Positions 36,833-46,710 of a stretch of DNA of 64,000 bases are shown here, piece after piece; the stretch's first letter is position 1, and the number at the start of each line of letters is the position of its first letter. A program made the position numbers and the translations under genes. Location: NCBI RefSeq assembly GCF_000515275.1, contig NZ_KI911560.1, positions 1,798,001-1,862,000 of the forward strand, read 5' to 3'. The notes beneath the pieces are model-generated. The model did no database searches. It had not been told where the DNA came from and worked only from the letters and a program-made list of their open reading frames with translations. This stretch comes from Methylophilus sp. 5. GTDB taxonomy: Bacteria > Pseudomonadota > Gammaproteobacteria > Burkholderiales > Methylophilaceae.

Positions 36833-36852
36833 CCTTTAAAAGTTGAATTAAT

Positions 36853-38346
36853 TTGTCATTAGAAAACACCCCTGCAAACCTGACGTTTGCTGATTTAAAT
36901 TTATGCGAGCCAGTGCAGCGCGCGATTGCCGATGCCGGCTACACCTCGCCAACGCCGATTCAGGCGCAGGCGATTCCTTATGTACTGCGCGGCGGCGATT
37001 TGCTGGCTGGTGCGCAAACCGGCACCGGTAAAACGGCCGGCTTTACTTTGCCGATTTTGCATCGTTTGTCTGAGTCGCCCTTGGCGCAGGCCGTTAAGGG
37101 CAAGCCACGTTGTTTGATTTTGTCACCAACGCGTGAGCTGGCAGCGCAAATTGGCGAGTCAGTGACCACTTACGGCAAATATTTGCCACTCAAAAGTATG
37201 GTGGTGTTTGGTGGCGTGAGCATTAATCCGCAAATCAACCGCTTAAGCAAACCAGTGGATATTCTGGTAGCAACCCCGGGCCGCCTGCTCGACCTGGTGC
37301 AGCAAAAGGCGCTCGATTTGTCTGGCATTGAAATTCTGGTGCTGGACGAAGCTGACCGTATGCTGGACATGGGCTTTATCCATGACATTAAAAAAGTGTT
37401 GGCCATGTTGCCAAAAAAACGCCAAAACCTGCTGTTTTCGGCCACTTTTTCGAATGAAATCAAGCGGTTGGCAGATAACCTGCTCAATACGCCAGACCTG
37501 GTGGAAGTGGCGCGCCGCAACACCTCAAATGCACTGATTGAGCAAAGCGTGCACATGGTGCCGCAAGCCCACAAGCGTGAAATGGTCAGCTATCTGATCA
37601 AGCATCATCAGTGGCAACAAGTGCTGATTTTTACGCGCACCAAGCATGGGGCTAACCGATTGGCAGAAAAACTGGTGAAAGATGGCATTCCGGCGATGGC
37701 GATTCATGGCAACAAGAGCCAGAATGCGCGCACGGCGGCCCTGGCCCAGTTTAAAGCAGGCACGATTCCGGCACTGGTGGCGACCGACATTGCTGCCCGT
37801 GGGCTGGATATTGACCAATTGCCGCAAGTGGTCAATTTTGAGCTACCCAATGTGCCAGAAGATTATGTGCATCGTATTGGGCGTACCGGGCGTGCAGGTG
37901 CCAGCGGTGCGGCGATTTCACTGGTCGATCGCGAAGAGCTGGGAATGTTGAAAGACATTGAAAAACTGATTAAACGCGAGATCCCCAGAGTGCCGGTAGA
38001 GGGCTTTGTGGCACCGGAAAAAGGCAGCGAAGAGCCAGACCGGCCACCTCGTGGGCAAAACCAAGGGCGTCAGCGCCAGGGGCAAGCTCAAGGTAAACAG
38101 CACAAGCCTGCTGCAAGCAAGCAAGGGCAAGCACAGCCTCGTCAGTCGCAAGCGAATCACCCGCGCTCGGCACAAGGCCAGGCGGGCCACGGTAAACCTG
38201 GACAAAACAAGCAGGGGCAAGCTCAGCCCAACCAGCAAAAGTCTGGGCATGCGAGTGCTAATCAGCGGCATGGTAATCAGGCTGCGCCACATCGCCAGGG
38301 CGGCAATCACTCGCAAGGCGCATTGTTTACCCCTAAACCGCGCTAA
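36853..38346 (+). CDS. rhlE: DEAD-box RNA helicase, RhlE type
   Basis: A 497-residue helicase with a TTG start; no in-frame ATG is nearer and the protein begins normally at [20 protein letters not shown]. Motifs: Q motif ([13 protein letters not shown]), [42 protein letters not shown] and [10 protein letters not shown]. After about residue 395 comes a 100-residue Gln/Gly/His/Lys-rich, disordered, basic tail ([20 protein letters not shown] and similar), likely for RNA binding. A 150-base leader with a hairpin is compatible with post-transcriptional, perhaps cold-shock, control. The next gene starts directly after its stop codon. Confidence 0.94.
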   Translation: MSLENTPANLTFADLNLCEPVQRAIADAGYTSPTPIQAQAIPYVLRGGDLLAGAQTGTGKTAGFTLPILHRLSESPLAQAVKGKPRCLILSPTRELAAQIGESVTTYGKYLPLKSMVVFGGVSINPQINRLSKPVDILVATPGRLLDLVQQKALDLSGIEILVLDEADRMLDMGFIHDIKKVLAMLPKKRQNLLFSATFSNEIKRLADNLLNTPDLVEVARRNTSNALIEQSVHMVPQAHKREMVSYLIKHHQWQQVLIFTRTKHGANRLAEKLVKDGIPAMAIHGNKSQNARTAALAQFKAGTIPALVATDIAARGLDIDQLPQVVNFELPNVPEDYVHRIGRTGRAGASGAAISLVDREELGMLKDIEKLIKREIPRVPVEGFVAPEKGSEEPDRPPRGQNQGRQRQGQAQGKQHKPAASKQGQAQPRQSQANHPRSAQGQAGHGKPGQNKQGQAQPNQQKSGHASANQRHGNQAAPHRQGGNHSQGALFTPKPR

Positions 38347-38811
38347 ATGCATATTTGGGTGGATGCCGATGCGTGCCCGGTCGTGATCAAGGAAATCTTG
38401 TTCCGGGCTGCTGAACGCTCTAAAATCGCCGCCACGTTTGTGGCGAATAAATTGTTGCGTGTGCCGCCATCGCCTTATTTACGGGCAATGCAAGTGCCTA
38501 AAGGCTTTGATGTGGCGGATAACGCCATTGTGGCTGCGCTGGAGGTGGGTGACCTGGTGATTACTGCCGATATTCCACTGGCGGCACAAGTGATAGATAA
38601 AGGCGGGCACGCGCTCAACCCGCGCGGTGAGTTTTATTCCCCGGAGAATATTAAAGAGCGTTTGTCCATGCGTGACTTTATGGAGTCACTGCGTGCCAGC
38701 GGGGTTGAAACACAAGGCCCCAGTGCCATGCAGTCTTCTGACCGGCATACCTTTGCGGCGCAATTAGACCAGTTTTTAGCGCGTGAAGCGCGCAAACTGC
38801 CACGTGCATAG
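38347..38811 (+). CDS. YaiI/YqxD family protein (UPF0178, DUF188)
   Basis: A 154-residue protein. [20 protein letters not shown] is the family hallmark, a PIN-like Asp pair, followed by [20 protein letters not shown] and [13 protein letters not shown]. The biochemical function is not established. The ATG abuts the helicase stop (TAAATG), so translation is coupled. Confidence 0.92.
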   Translation: MHIWVDADACPVVIKEILFRAAERSKIAATFVANKLLRVPPSPYLRAMQVPKGFDVADNAIVAALEVGDLVITADIPLAAQVIDKGGHALNPRGEFYSPENIKERLSMRDFMESLRASGVETQGPSAMQSSDRHTFAAQLDQFLAREARKLPRA

Positions 38812-38967
38812 GCTGTGTATATCGCTATTTCCCCTGGTAAATGTTAAATCTTGCAAAAGGCCCTAATGGACTATTGGCTTTTATTTGACTCTCGCTAAAA
38901 TTTGGTTTTGCAATAATAGTTACTCGGGAAAATATTATTGCGATAACTTGAGTGGGGGGATCTATTT

Positions 38968-39567
38968 ATGCGCTTTTTAAACTCTTTGATTTTTTCTCTG
39001 GCAATGTTGGTGTCAGTCTCATCACATGCGGCAGTAGAAACTTATGGCGAATTGTTGTCAGGGACTTACGAACCGGGGGCTGATTTTGCTTCGTTGTCAG
39101 TCAGCAACACCGGCAATGTCTATACATTTACCTTGTCTGCCTATGATTTGAATGCCTTGTTTACCAATAAAGCTTTTATTGGGTCAATCGCTGTCAAAGC
39201 GACGCCGGATGTCAGCGCCGGCAATATCACGATTAGCAATATTAGTGGTGGTGTCACTAGCCTGACCGCAGGTAATGGTGGTGGTCCTGGCGGTGGTTGG
39301 GACTTCAGGTTTGTGCTTGGCCAAGGCCAGGATCGTTTGCTGGCAAATGAGTCCATCACTTGGACGGCGACATTTGCTTCGGCTTCTCAGGTTACTTTGG
39401 ACGACTATGCCCTGCATGTGCAAGGCCTGACCAAAGCGCAAGGTGATAGTGCCTGGTATCTGAACTCGATCGTGACGACACCGGTTCCAGAACCTGCCTC
39501 CTCGGGCATGGTGTTGGCTGGGTTGGCATTTGTGTTCGGCATGAGAAAACGTCTGGCACACGTGTAA
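38968..39567 (+). CDS. PEP-CTERM exoprotein
   Basis: A 199-residue protein with signal peptide MRFLNSLIFSLAMLVSVSSHA, after a GGGGGGA ribosome site. The body has a Gly-rich turn (GNGGGPGGGWDFRF) within predicted beta strands and no named domain I recognise. It ends VPEPASSGMVLAGLAFVFG plus MRKRLAHV, an exosortase sorting signal. Flanked downstream by a terminator. Confidence 0.88.
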   Translation: MRFLNSLIFSLAMLVSVSSHAAVETYGELLSGTYEPGADFASLSVSNTGNVYTFTLSAYDLNALFTNKAFIGSIAVKATPDVSAGNITISNISGGVTSLTAGNGGGPGGGWDFRFVLGQGQDRLLANESITWTATFASASQVTLDDYALHVQGLTKAQGDSAWYLNSIVTTPVPEPASSGMVLAGLAFVFGMRKRLAHV

Positions 39568-39625
39568 CGCTATCATGCTCCCCATGGCTCTTTGTGTGGG
39601 CGATGGCTGAGAGATGGTCAACATT

Positions 39626-39660
39626 TAAAACGGCTTGCAGAGATGCAAGCCGTTTTTGTT
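39626..39660 (+). terminator. Terminator after the PEP-CTERM gene
   Basis: AAAACGGCTTGCA and TGCAAGCCGTTTTT pair around GAGA and are followed by GTTTTG. Confidence 0.9.
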
Positions 39661-39816
39661 TTGATGGCCTTAAACGGATAGTTTGAGCAGATACGGGTGT
39701 AATGTATTGAAAACCCCTTTGATTTAACTGGTTATTTTTAAAGGCTTGCATTAGCATGACTTTAAACAGTGTATGTAAAGCTGGCTGTAAAAATAAAAAA
39801 GAAGAGGTCATGATTA

Positions 39817-40962
39817 ATGAGTTTGCAGGCTCGGATTGACGAAGCGTTATTTCACAAGCTGTTATCGGGAGCGCGCATTCCTTTAATCGGGAGTGCGTTT
39901 GGGGGTTTGTTGATTGCGTTTTCGCAATGGGGCTCTGACAAAAGTGATTTGTTTTTATTGTGGTGCAGCGTGGTGTACGGCGTCATTATGTTACGCGTGT
40001 GGCTGCTTAAGCGTTGCCAAAAACGGCTGGCCAAGCATGGTTTTAATTACCCTTTAGCATACCGTTATTGTCTGACGTTGGCGCTCTCTGGGCTGGCGTG
40101 GGGTGCATTAGGGTTTTTGGTGAAAGATGCGCCACCGATGACGGTGATTATTGTCATCACGGCCATTCAGGCGATGGTGATGGGCGGCGTGGTGACCATG
40201 GCGTCGTGTATCCCGGCTTTTTTTGCCTTTAGTTTGCCTGCCATGCTGCCAACGGTGCTGGTGTTCTCGTTTAGTGAAAATCTATCGAGCTTTATCATGG
40301 CCGTGTTTAGCGTCATTTTTTATCTGCTGATGATAGGCATTGCCTACCGGTTTAACCAGTCATTGCGCCACGCGGCACGCATCAGCTTTGAAAATGAAGA
40401 TTTGATTGGCTCTTTAAAGGATGCTTATCATAAGATTTCTGCCCAGAACGAGGAGCTGAGTCATGTGGCACACCATGACACGCTGACTGGCTTGCCTAAC
40501 CGCAAATTATTGTCGCTGCGCCTGCGGCAGGCGATGGAGCTGGCCATGGTGAAAAAAACTGGCACAGCGCTGCTTTATCTTGATCTCGATGGTTTTAAAG
40601 CCGTGAATGACCAGTTTGGGCACGAGGCCGGAGATTTGGCACTGATTGAGGTAGCGCGACGCTTGGGCAAGGTGATTCGCGGTAGTGATACCTTGGCGCG
40701 CGTGGGCGGCGATGAGTTTGTGATCGTGCTGTCTGATTTGCCAGAACAGGGCAGGGCCTCGGTGGAGATGGTGGCGCAAAAATGCCTGATGGTGTTTGAG
40801 CCGCCGTTTCAGATTCAAGCGGCCGTGTGCCGTTTAGGCACGTCAATTGGCTTAACCGTGTGCAACGAAGGTGAGGCCATAGAGCAATTATTGTCCGTGG
40901 CTGACAAGGCAATGTATCAGGCCAAGCAGCTGGGTTGTGGCCAAATGTCTTGGGCCGCCTGA
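39817..40962 (+). CDS. Membrane-bound diguanylate cyclase (GGDEF)
   Basis: A 381-residue protein. Five or six hydrophobic helices fill residues 20-185, with no recognised sensory family. A short linker helix (NEDLIGSLKDAYHKISAQNE) leads to a GGDEF domain: HHDTLTGLPNRKLLSLRL, LYLDLDGFKAVNDQFGHEAG and RGSDTLARVGGDEF. The GGDEF motif is intact, and RGSD five residues before it is a product-inhibition I-site. It should make c-di-GMP. First of three consecutive c-di-GMP genes. Confidence 0.93.
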   Translation: MSLQARIDEALFHKLLSGARIPLIGSAFGGLLIAFSQWGSDKSDLFLLWCSVVYGVIMLRVWLLKRCQKRLAKHGFNYPLAYRYCLTLALSGLAWGALGFLVKDAPPMTVIIVITAIQAMVMGGVVTMASCIPAFFAFSLPAMLPTVLVFSFSENLSSFIMAVFSVIFYLLMIGIAYRFNQSLRHAARISFENEDLIGSLKDAYHKISAQNEELSHVAHHDTLTGLPNRKLLSLRLRQAMELAMVKKTGTALLYLDLDGFKAVNDQFGHEAGDLALIEVARRLGKVIRGSDTLARVGGDEFVIVLSDLPEQGRASVEMVAQKCLMVFEPPFQIQAAVCRLGTSIGLTVCNEGEAIEQLLSVADKAMYQAKQLGCGQMSWAA

Positions 40963-41038
40963 CCACTTGATTATATTTGCATAAATTAGCGTTTGCGATA
41001 AGAATTAACCCTTTGATGATTGTCATGCGAGGGTGACT

Positions 41039-41851
41039 ATGCGGCCGCAGTATAAAATTGTGCTGGTGTATGTGTTGGTAGGTGCTGCCTGGATCTTCTT
41101 TTCTGACAAGCTGGTGGCGAGCCTATTCACGGATGCGCATGACTTGACCCTGGTGCAGGACATCAAGGGTTGGCTGTTTATTCTGGTCACGGCCATTTTG
41201 TTGTTTATTCTGGTCAAACGCGCGCTGGAAAACGCCGCTCACCAGCAGCAAAAGTTGATTGACAGTTATGACCAGACGATTCGTGGCTGGGTGCAAGTGC
41301 TGGATTTACGCCACAAAGAAACTAAAGACCACACCTATCGCGTCGCGGCGATGACGGTGGCGCTGGCAAGCAAAATGGGCGTGACTGACGCAATGTCACT
41401 TAAACGCATAGAGCGCAGTGCGATTTTGCATGATATTGGCAAAATCGGTATCCCGGATGCGGTGTTAATCAAACCCGGTCAACTTGATGATGATGAAATG
41501 CGCCTGATGCGCACGCATCCGCAAATTGCACGTGATTTATTGGCTAATATTGATTTTTTGAGTAACTGTATGGATATTCCGTATGGCCACCACGAACGCT
41601 GGGATGGCCATGGCTATCCGCTGGGGCTAACCGGTGAAGAGATTCCGTTTGCTGCGCGTATTTTTTCGATTGTTGACGTGTGGGATGCGTTGATACATCC
41701 GCGGGTATACAAGCAGGCCTGGCCAGAAGACAAGGTGCGTGACTATATCCGTAACGAGTCTGGTATCCGCTTTGACCCAGCTGCTGTGGAGGTATTTTTT
41801 GCCCATTATGAGGTCATTAAAGCGGCGGCCGCCAGCTTGCCTACCAGCTAA
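41039..41851 (+). CDS. HD-GYP phosphodiesterase with N-terminal membrane helices
   Basis: A 270-residue protein from the ATG at 41039, seven bases after GAGGG; a GTG six bases upstream is less well placed. Two helices (YKIVLVYVLVGAAWIFF and GWLFILVTAILLFILV) are followed by the catalytic domain: HTYRVAAMTVALA, AILHDIGKIGIPD, HPQIARDLL and HHERWDGHGYP, that is, both the HD pair and a GYP motif. Such proteins hydrolyse c-di-GMP to GMP or pGpG. Its gene lies between a cyclase and a dual-domain protein. Confidence 0.93.
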   Translation: MRPQYKIVLVYVLVGAAWIFFSDKLVASLFTDAHDLTLVQDIKGWLFILVTAILLFILVKRALENAAHQQQKLIDSYDQTIRGWVQVLDLRHKETKDHTYRVAAMTVALASKMGVTDAMSLKRIERSAILHDIGKIGIPDAVLIKPGQLDDDEMRLMRTHPQIARDLLANIDFLSNCMDIPYGHHERWDGHGYPLGLTGEEIPFAARIFSIVDVWDALIHPRVYKQAWPEDKVRDYIRNESGIRFDPAAVEVFFAHYEVIKAAAASLPTS

Positions 41852-41992
41852 CGCCAGCGTTTGGGTGGCACAGCGGCTAAAAATGATGGCTGGCTGAATC
41901 GGGCAATTTGCCGGGCATTTATAGAGGTGTTTGGGGGTTTGATTTTAATCATATCCCTTACAGTAATGGACGGGGGCTTAGGCTAAACATCC

Positions 41993-44629
41993 ATGTCTGC
42001 ACAACAATTCACATCTGCAGGGCGGGGCAAGCTGATCAGACATTTGTGGCTGATGGTCTTGTTTGCGCTGTTTATTTGCCTGTTGCTCACGCAGGCGAGC
42101 ATGCCTGTGTCTACACACCGCTTTATCGTCTTGTTACTCGGCGTGGCCGTTGCCTTATGGGGCGTGTTAACGGCGTTGGTCTGGCATCAGCACCGCACCG
42201 CGTTGACCGCACAAGCCGCAGACCTGCAACTCTTTAATCGCGTGCTGATTGACGCCTATAGCAGCCAAAATTTTACGCCAGTTGAGTTTTCTCCTGCGGA
42301 CGCAACCAGCGTGACGGCGGGCTGGCAGCAACTGCGTACGCAGTTGGCGCAACTCAATAACCAAGATGCTGCGGCGCAGCATTCCCAGCAACATCACCAT
42401 CACCAGCAGCTCAATCAGCTTTATCTGGCCTTGAGCCAATGTAATCAGGCGATTGTGCAAAGCCATGACAAGTACACTTTGTTTGAGCAGATTTGCCGGA
42501 TTATTGTCAATTTAGGTCACGCCAATATGGCCTGGATTGGCGAGTTAGACCGTGACAGCAAGCAGATCGTTGTGGCCACTGCCTTTGGCTCGGGTGTCAA
42601 TTACCTGGATGAAGTGCTGATTTCGGCCGACCCGGCTGCGGCATGTGGCAGAGGCCCTTGTGGCTTAAGCATGTTGTCCGACCACCCTTATTGGGTACAC
42701 GACTTTCAAACCAACCCTATCAGTGCCGTGTGGCATGACAAAGCCACTGAGTTTGCCTGGAAAGCCGCTGCCTTCTTGCCACTGCATACCGAAGGCAGAG
42801 TGATCGGTTGCCTGTCATTGTATGCCGCCCACGCGCAGGCGTTTGATCCTGATATTCAGCGCCTGTTGCAAGATATGGTGGCGAATATAGACTTTGCGCT
42901 GGACCGGTTTGAAGTGCAGGCGCAGCGCAGTTTGTATCAAAGTAATTTGCTGGTGAGTGAGCAGCGGGCGCAACTGGTGCTGGAAAACGCGCTGGATGCC
43001 ATTGTGAATATTGACCTGCAGGGCTTGATTGTTGAGTGGAACCGTGCGGCAGCGCAGATGTTTGGGTATACGCGCGCAGAGGTGATTGGCCGCCTGCTCG
43101 AAGACGTGATTGTGCCGTCTGCATATCGTGAGGCGCATCATCAGGGCATGCAGCGTTTGCAGCAAAGTGGTCAATCGCGCTTGCTGGGCAAGCTGATCGA
43201 GATTACTGCCTTGCGGCGCGATGGCAGCGAGTTTCCGATTGAGCTCACCATTGTTGAAATTGAGCGCGATGATGCACATTATTACAGCGCGTTTATTCGC
43301 GACATTACCACGCGTAAAGAGGCCGAAGAGCGCATCCGCTTTTTGGCCAATTTTGATGCGTTAACTGGCCTGCCTAACCGCAATTTACTCAATGAGCGCG
43401 TGATCGTTGAGATTGAAAAAGCCTGGGATCAGGACGGCCAGTTTGCGCTAATGTTCTTGGACCTGGATCATTTTAAAGATGTGAATGATAGCCTGGGTCA
43501 TCGCTATGGTGACAACTTGCTGATCGCCTTGACTAAGCGTTTTCAAAGCCTGGTGCGGCCGCAGGATACGATTTGTAGGCTGGGTGGCGATGAGTTTGTA
43601 TTTTTGCTGGCAGAGGCTGATCACGCCATTGCCCGTGAAATTGTTGAGCGTCTGTTAAAAGCAGTCGAACAACCATTTGTGATTGACCAGTATGAACTCA
43701 CTATCACGGCCTCCATTGGGGTGGCGATTTACCCGGACGACGGCCTCGATATGGAAAGCCTGCAGCGCAATGCGGATGTGGCGATGTACCGGACCAAAAA
43801 GGAGAGCCGTAATAGTTATCGGTTTTTTAGTAACCATATGCAAGTGCAGACCGCACGCAATCTGCAGTTGGTCAATGCGTTACGCCAAGCCATTGCTTTG
43901 GGCCAGTTGGCTGTATATTACCAGCCACAGGTCGCGCTCGACTCTGGTCGCCTGATTGGCGTTGAGGCCTTGTTGCGCTGGAAGCATCCGCAATTAGGCT
44001 TTATTTCACCGGCCGAGTTTATACCGCTGGCCGAGTCTAGCGGCTTGATTATTGCCATTGGCAGCTGGGTGCTAGAACAGGCCACACAGCAAATTCAGGC
44101 CTGGCAACTGGCGGGCATACAAGGCCTGTCTGTCTCGGTGAACTTGTCCAGCATACAGTTTCGCGACCCAAAACTACCGGCGCTGGTGAAGGCGATTCTT
44201 GAGCGTTATCAAGTGTCGCCACAGTGCCTGGAGCTAGAGCTCACCGAGGGTGTGGCATTAGAAAATCCTGAAGGCGCGGTGGCGATGATGGATGCCTTGC
44301 ACGGCCTGGGTGTGCGTTTGTCGATAGATGACTTTGGCACCGGTTATTCGTCACTGAGTTATCTTAAAAAGTTTAAGGTCTACAAACTCAAGGTAGATCA
44401 GACCTTTGTGCGTGACATTACTACCGATGATGAAGACAAAGCCATCGTGATTGCGATTATTCAACTGGCGCGCAGCCTGGGCATGAAAACGATTGCCGAA
44501 GGGGTGGAAACCCCTGAGCAAAAAGCATTTTTGCAGGCGCAAGGCTGTGACGAAATGCAAGGCTACCTGCTAAGCAAACCCATGCGCAGCGACGACGCGA
44601 CAACTTTTTTGCTGTCTTATTCTTACTAG
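41993..44629 (+). CDS. GAF-PAS-GGDEF-EAL c-di-GMP signalling protein
   Basis: An 878-residue protein. Two N-terminal helices (about 16-63), a His/Gln-rich segment (AAAQHSQQHHHHQQLNQLYL), then GAF (about 150-310), PAS (about 325-440), GGDEF (about 455-610; RPQDTICRLGGDEF near 525-539, with I-site) and EAL (about 625-870). The phosphodiesterase motif is GVEALLRWKHP, with ELTEG, DDFGTGYSSLSYLKKF and AEGVETPEQ present. Both catalytic domains look intact, so net activity cannot be predicted. The GAF has CGRGPCGLS, a feature of ligand-binding GAFs. Confidence 0.93.
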   Translation: MSAQQFTSAGRGKLIRHLWLMVLFALFICLLLTQASMPVSTHRFIVLLLGVAVALWGVLTALVWHQHRTALTAQAADLQLFNRVLIDAYSSQNFTPVEFSPADATSVTAGWQQLRTQLAQLNNQDAAAQHSQQHHHHQQLNQLYLALSQCNQAIVQSHDKYTLFEQICRIIVNLGHANMAWIGELDRDSKQIVVATAFGSGVNYLDEVLISADPAAACGRGPCGLSMLSDHPYWVHDFQTNPISAVWHDKATEFAWKAAAFLPLHTEGRVIGCLSLYAAHAQAFDPDIQRLLQDMVANIDFALDRFEVQAQRSLYQSNLLVSEQRAQLVLENALDAIVNIDLQGLIVEWNRAAAQMFGYTRAEVIGRLLEDVIVPSAYREAHHQGMQRLQQSGQSRLLGKLIEITALRRDGSEFPIELTIVEIERDDAHYYSAFIRDITTRKEAEERIRFLANFDALTGLPNRNLLNERVIVEIEKAWDQDGQFALMFLDLDHFKDVNDSLGHRYGDNLLIALTKRFQSLVRPQDTICRLGGDEFVFLLAEADHAIAREIVERLLKAVEQPFVIDQYELTITASIGVAIYPDDGLDMESLQRNADVAMYRTKKESRNSYRFFSNHMQVQTARNLQLVNALRQAIALGQLAVYYQPQVALDSGRLIGVEALLRWKHPQLGFISPAEFIPLAESSGLIIAIGSWVLEQATQQIQAWQLAGIQGLSVSVNLSSIQFRDPKLPALVKAILERYQVSPQCLELELTEGVALENPEGAVAMMDALHGLGVRLSIDDFGTGYSSLSYLKKFKVYKLKVDQTFVRDITTDDEDKAIVIAIIQLARSLGMKTIAEGVETPEQKAFLQAQGCDEMQGYLLSKPMRSDDATTFLLSYSY

Positions 44630-44763
44630 CTCAGGGTAATCAGCCCCAATACATTTCTTGCCAGCGCATCGATTAATTATGTATTTATATATTAATTAAA
44701 TATAAATATTGTTAACATACCTCACTTAAAATCTTAAATAAATAAAATGTGAGGAGTAGCACG

Positions 44764-46008
44764 ATGGGTAGCAATACGGTCTTTTTATCTGGAATGAAGA
44801 AAATCAGCCTTGCCGTTATGTTGGCAGGGTTGTCGGCAAATGTGCAGGCGATTGAGTTGCTGAGTGGGTTTGGCGGCGATGCTGGCTTTGGTGAGCTGGC
44901 AATGCTGCAAAATGATGATGGTTCGAGTAATGCATTGAACCTGCCATTTAATATTAATTTTTTTGGTCAGGCATTCAGCAGCTTTTTTGTTAACAATAAC
45001 GGCAATATCAGTTTTCTAAGCCCGCTGTCAACGTTTACACCGCGAGCGTTTCCGGTGGCCAGCCAGCCTATCATTGCGCCTTATTGGGCAGATGTCGATA
45101 CGCGCACCAGTAGCCCTGCGCCTTTAGGCGGTAATAATGTCTACGTGGCTTCACCAAGTGCCGATACTGTGGTTGTGACCTGGAACAACGTGGGTTATTT
45201 TCCTGCGCAAAACGACAAGCAAAATAATTTTCAATTAGTGCTGCAAAAGGCCCCAGGCACAACGGATGGTAGTTTTAGCGCCGAGTTTCGTTATGACCGC
45301 CTGCAATGGACGACGGGCAGCGCCAGTGGCGGTATCAATGGTTTGGGTGGTGTGCCTGCGCAAGCGGGCTATGATGCAGGGGATAATATCAACTACGAAA
45401 CCTTGCCAGGTTCACTCTCAAATGAGGTGTTGAATCTGGTTAACTTGAGCAACGTGTCTACCGCGACGCCTGGTTTGTGGCGTTTTTTGTTTAATAACGG
45501 TGCCTTGCCGGGCCAAACTGCCGAAAATGCCTTTTTGCCTGTGGTGGTTGATGGTGCTTATCAATTTGAATTCAATGTGCAGTTAAACCAGCGCGTGTTT
45601 ATTGATCCGCTGGTTGCGGTGGGCTATGACTACGAAGTGACGGGCAACCAGTTTACGTCAGTTTTGCTGCCACTACTGACCGCCGACACCGATGGCTATG
45701 CAATTTATGCCTTGGGTAATGTGACGCCTGGTGGCTTGCTTGGCACGGTAATGGGTGGCACGGTGTTTGACTTTGCCGCCCCGCTGAGCGGCTTTACGGT
45801 GGTTGGTATTGATACTGCAGCCATGCTTAGCCCCGGCAACACAACGGCATTCGTCACCGGCCTGACGTTCTTGAATGCAGGCGTGGTTACCATGTCGCAA
45901 ACGCCGATTACCAGCTTTGTGGCGCAAGTGCCGGAGCCATCCTCTTATGCCATGTTGTTATGTGGTTTGGCAGGCTTGATCGCCGCGCGCCGTCAAATGC
46001 GTGCATAA
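44764..46008 (+). CDS. Nidogen-like domain PEP-CTERM exoprotein
   Basis: A 414-residue protein from the ATG at 44764, seven bases after GAGGAG. The frame opens slightly earlier; an inner ATG (MKKISLAVMLAGLSANVQA) carries the signal peptide. The NIDO-like part reads LPFNINFFGQAFSSFFVNNN, PIIAPYWADVDTR and VVTWNNVGYF. It ends VPEPSSYAMLLCGLAGLIA plus ARRQMRA. Adhesive extracellular proteins carry such domains. It follows the c-di-GMP genes, so a biofilm role is plausible by context only. Confidence 0.9.
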   Translation: MGSNTVFLSGMKKISLAVMLAGLSANVQAIELLSGFGGDAGFGELAMLQNDDGSSNALNLPFNINFFGQAFSSFFVNNNGNISFLSPLSTFTPRAFPVASQPIIAPYWADVDTRTSSPAPLGGNNVYVASPSADTVVVTWNNVGYFPAQNDKQNNFQLVLQKAPGTTDGSFSAEFRYDRLQWTTGSASGGINGLGGVPAQAGYDAGDNINYETLPGSLSNEVLNLVNLSNVSTATPGLWRFLFNNGALPGQTAENAFLPVVVDGAYQFEFNVQLNQRVFIDPLVAVGYDYEVTGNQFTSVLLPLLTADTDGYAIYALGNVTPGGLLGTVMGGTVFDFAAPLSGFTVVGIDTAAMLSPGNTTAFVTGLTFLNAGVVTMSQTPITSFVAQVPEPSSYAMLLCGLAGLIAARRQMRA

Positions 46009-46030
46009 CAACATCCGTATCACCTGCGCT

Positions 46031-46060
46031 TAAAAGCCCTGCATTGCAGGGCTTTTTTTA
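46031..46060 (+). terminator. Terminator after the nidogen-like gene
   Basis: AAAAGCCCTGCA and TGCAGGGCTTTTTTT form a strong stem with a minimal loop and a T-run. Confidence 0.9.
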
Positions 46061-46133
46061 TGCCTGTTTCACGCTTAAGCCAGGCTGTTTCAATATGCGG
46101 ATAAAACACTGGCTACGGATGCATTATTTCTGC

Positions 46134-46164
46134 TTGACAATGTAAATGATAATTATTATCATTT
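46134..46164 (+). promoter_or_regulatory. Promoter overlapped by a near-ideal Fur box
   Basis: TTGACA (46134-46139), a 17-base spacer and TATCAT (46157-46162) form a strong sigma-70 promoter. A perfect 21-base palindrome at 46144-46164, AAATGATAAT-T-ATTATCATTT, covers the spacer and -10. It matches the Fur consensus built of GATAAT and ATTATC. Repression by Fur with iron is the expected mode. Confidence 0.92.
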
Positions 46165-46192
46165 GAAAGCAGTGTAGCCAAGGAGACACATG

Positions 46193-46402
46193 ATGAAACG
46201 TCATACGGTGGTTGGAAAAACCATGCTGGCTGGAAAAACCGCCTGCAAGGTGCTTTATCATCAATCTTCAGACACGGTAGAGCTGGAGGTGGGCGGCACC
46301 ACGCTTAAATTTGAAGCCGACAGCTTTATCGTGATTAACGAAATGCTACGCAAGGCGGCGGCCCGCATTGTGATGCAGACTGAAATCGAGATGAGTGTTT
46401 GA
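46193..46402 (+). CDS. Small Fur-controlled protein 1 (paralogue of the third gene)
   Basis: A 69-residue soluble protein, MKRHTVVGKTMLAGKT; an ATG directly before it (46190) is closer to AGGAG than usual, so 46193 is preferred. It has no signal peptide. The section LAGKTACKVLYHQSSDTVELE then VGGTTLKFEADSFIVINEML aligns along its length with the protein encoded at 46711. Its function is unknown; the Fur box implies expression under iron limitation. First gene of a three-gene operon. Confidence 0.8.
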   Translation: MKRHTVVGKTMLAGKTACKVLYHQSSDTVELEVGGTTLKFEADSFIVINEMLRKAAARIVMQTEIEMSV

Positions 46403-46415
46403 AAGAGAGATTGCC

Positions 46416-46685
46416 ATGAATACAATGAATATCCACGCCATACGCTACGACCCCAGCCTGCCTGATGCGGAGTCTGTGATGGCGTCGTTGCTCTATATTG
46501 CGACCTTGTATATCAAAAAACCAACCTATGACCTGGCCAAGCAGGCCTTGCGCCTGGCCGAAACGCTGACCGCGCCCGAGTATGCCGATTCGGACCTGAT
46601 TTGTAGTGTATCGCGCCGGATGTGTGTGCAATGGACCTTGTTGGTCAATGAGCATGAGCAGGCTGAGACGCCGCTAGCAATATAA
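46416..46685 (+). CDS. Small Fur-controlled protein 2
   Basis: An 89-residue protein starting MNTMNIHAIRYDPSLPDAES, after GAGAGATTGCC. Mostly helical by appearance (SVMASLLYIATLYIKKPTYD, LAKQALRLAETL) with Cys in LICSVSRRMCVQW. No signal peptide and no family that I recognise. It starts 13 bases after the first small gene and lies 25 bases before the third. Confidence 0.75.
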   Translation: MNTMNIHAIRYDPSLPDAESVMASLLYIATLYIKKPTYDLAKQALRLAETLTAPEYADSDLICSVSRRMCVQWTLLVNEHEQAETPLAI

Positions 46686-46710
46686 AAACAACCGTATTTA
46701 GGGGTTGAGT

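Noticed and set aside
39626..39660. Fourth copy of the tRNA-Lys repeat
   Set aside because: ACGGCTTGCA resembles the terminator stem of the tRNA repeat, but no T-arm sequence precedes it; an ordinary terminator.
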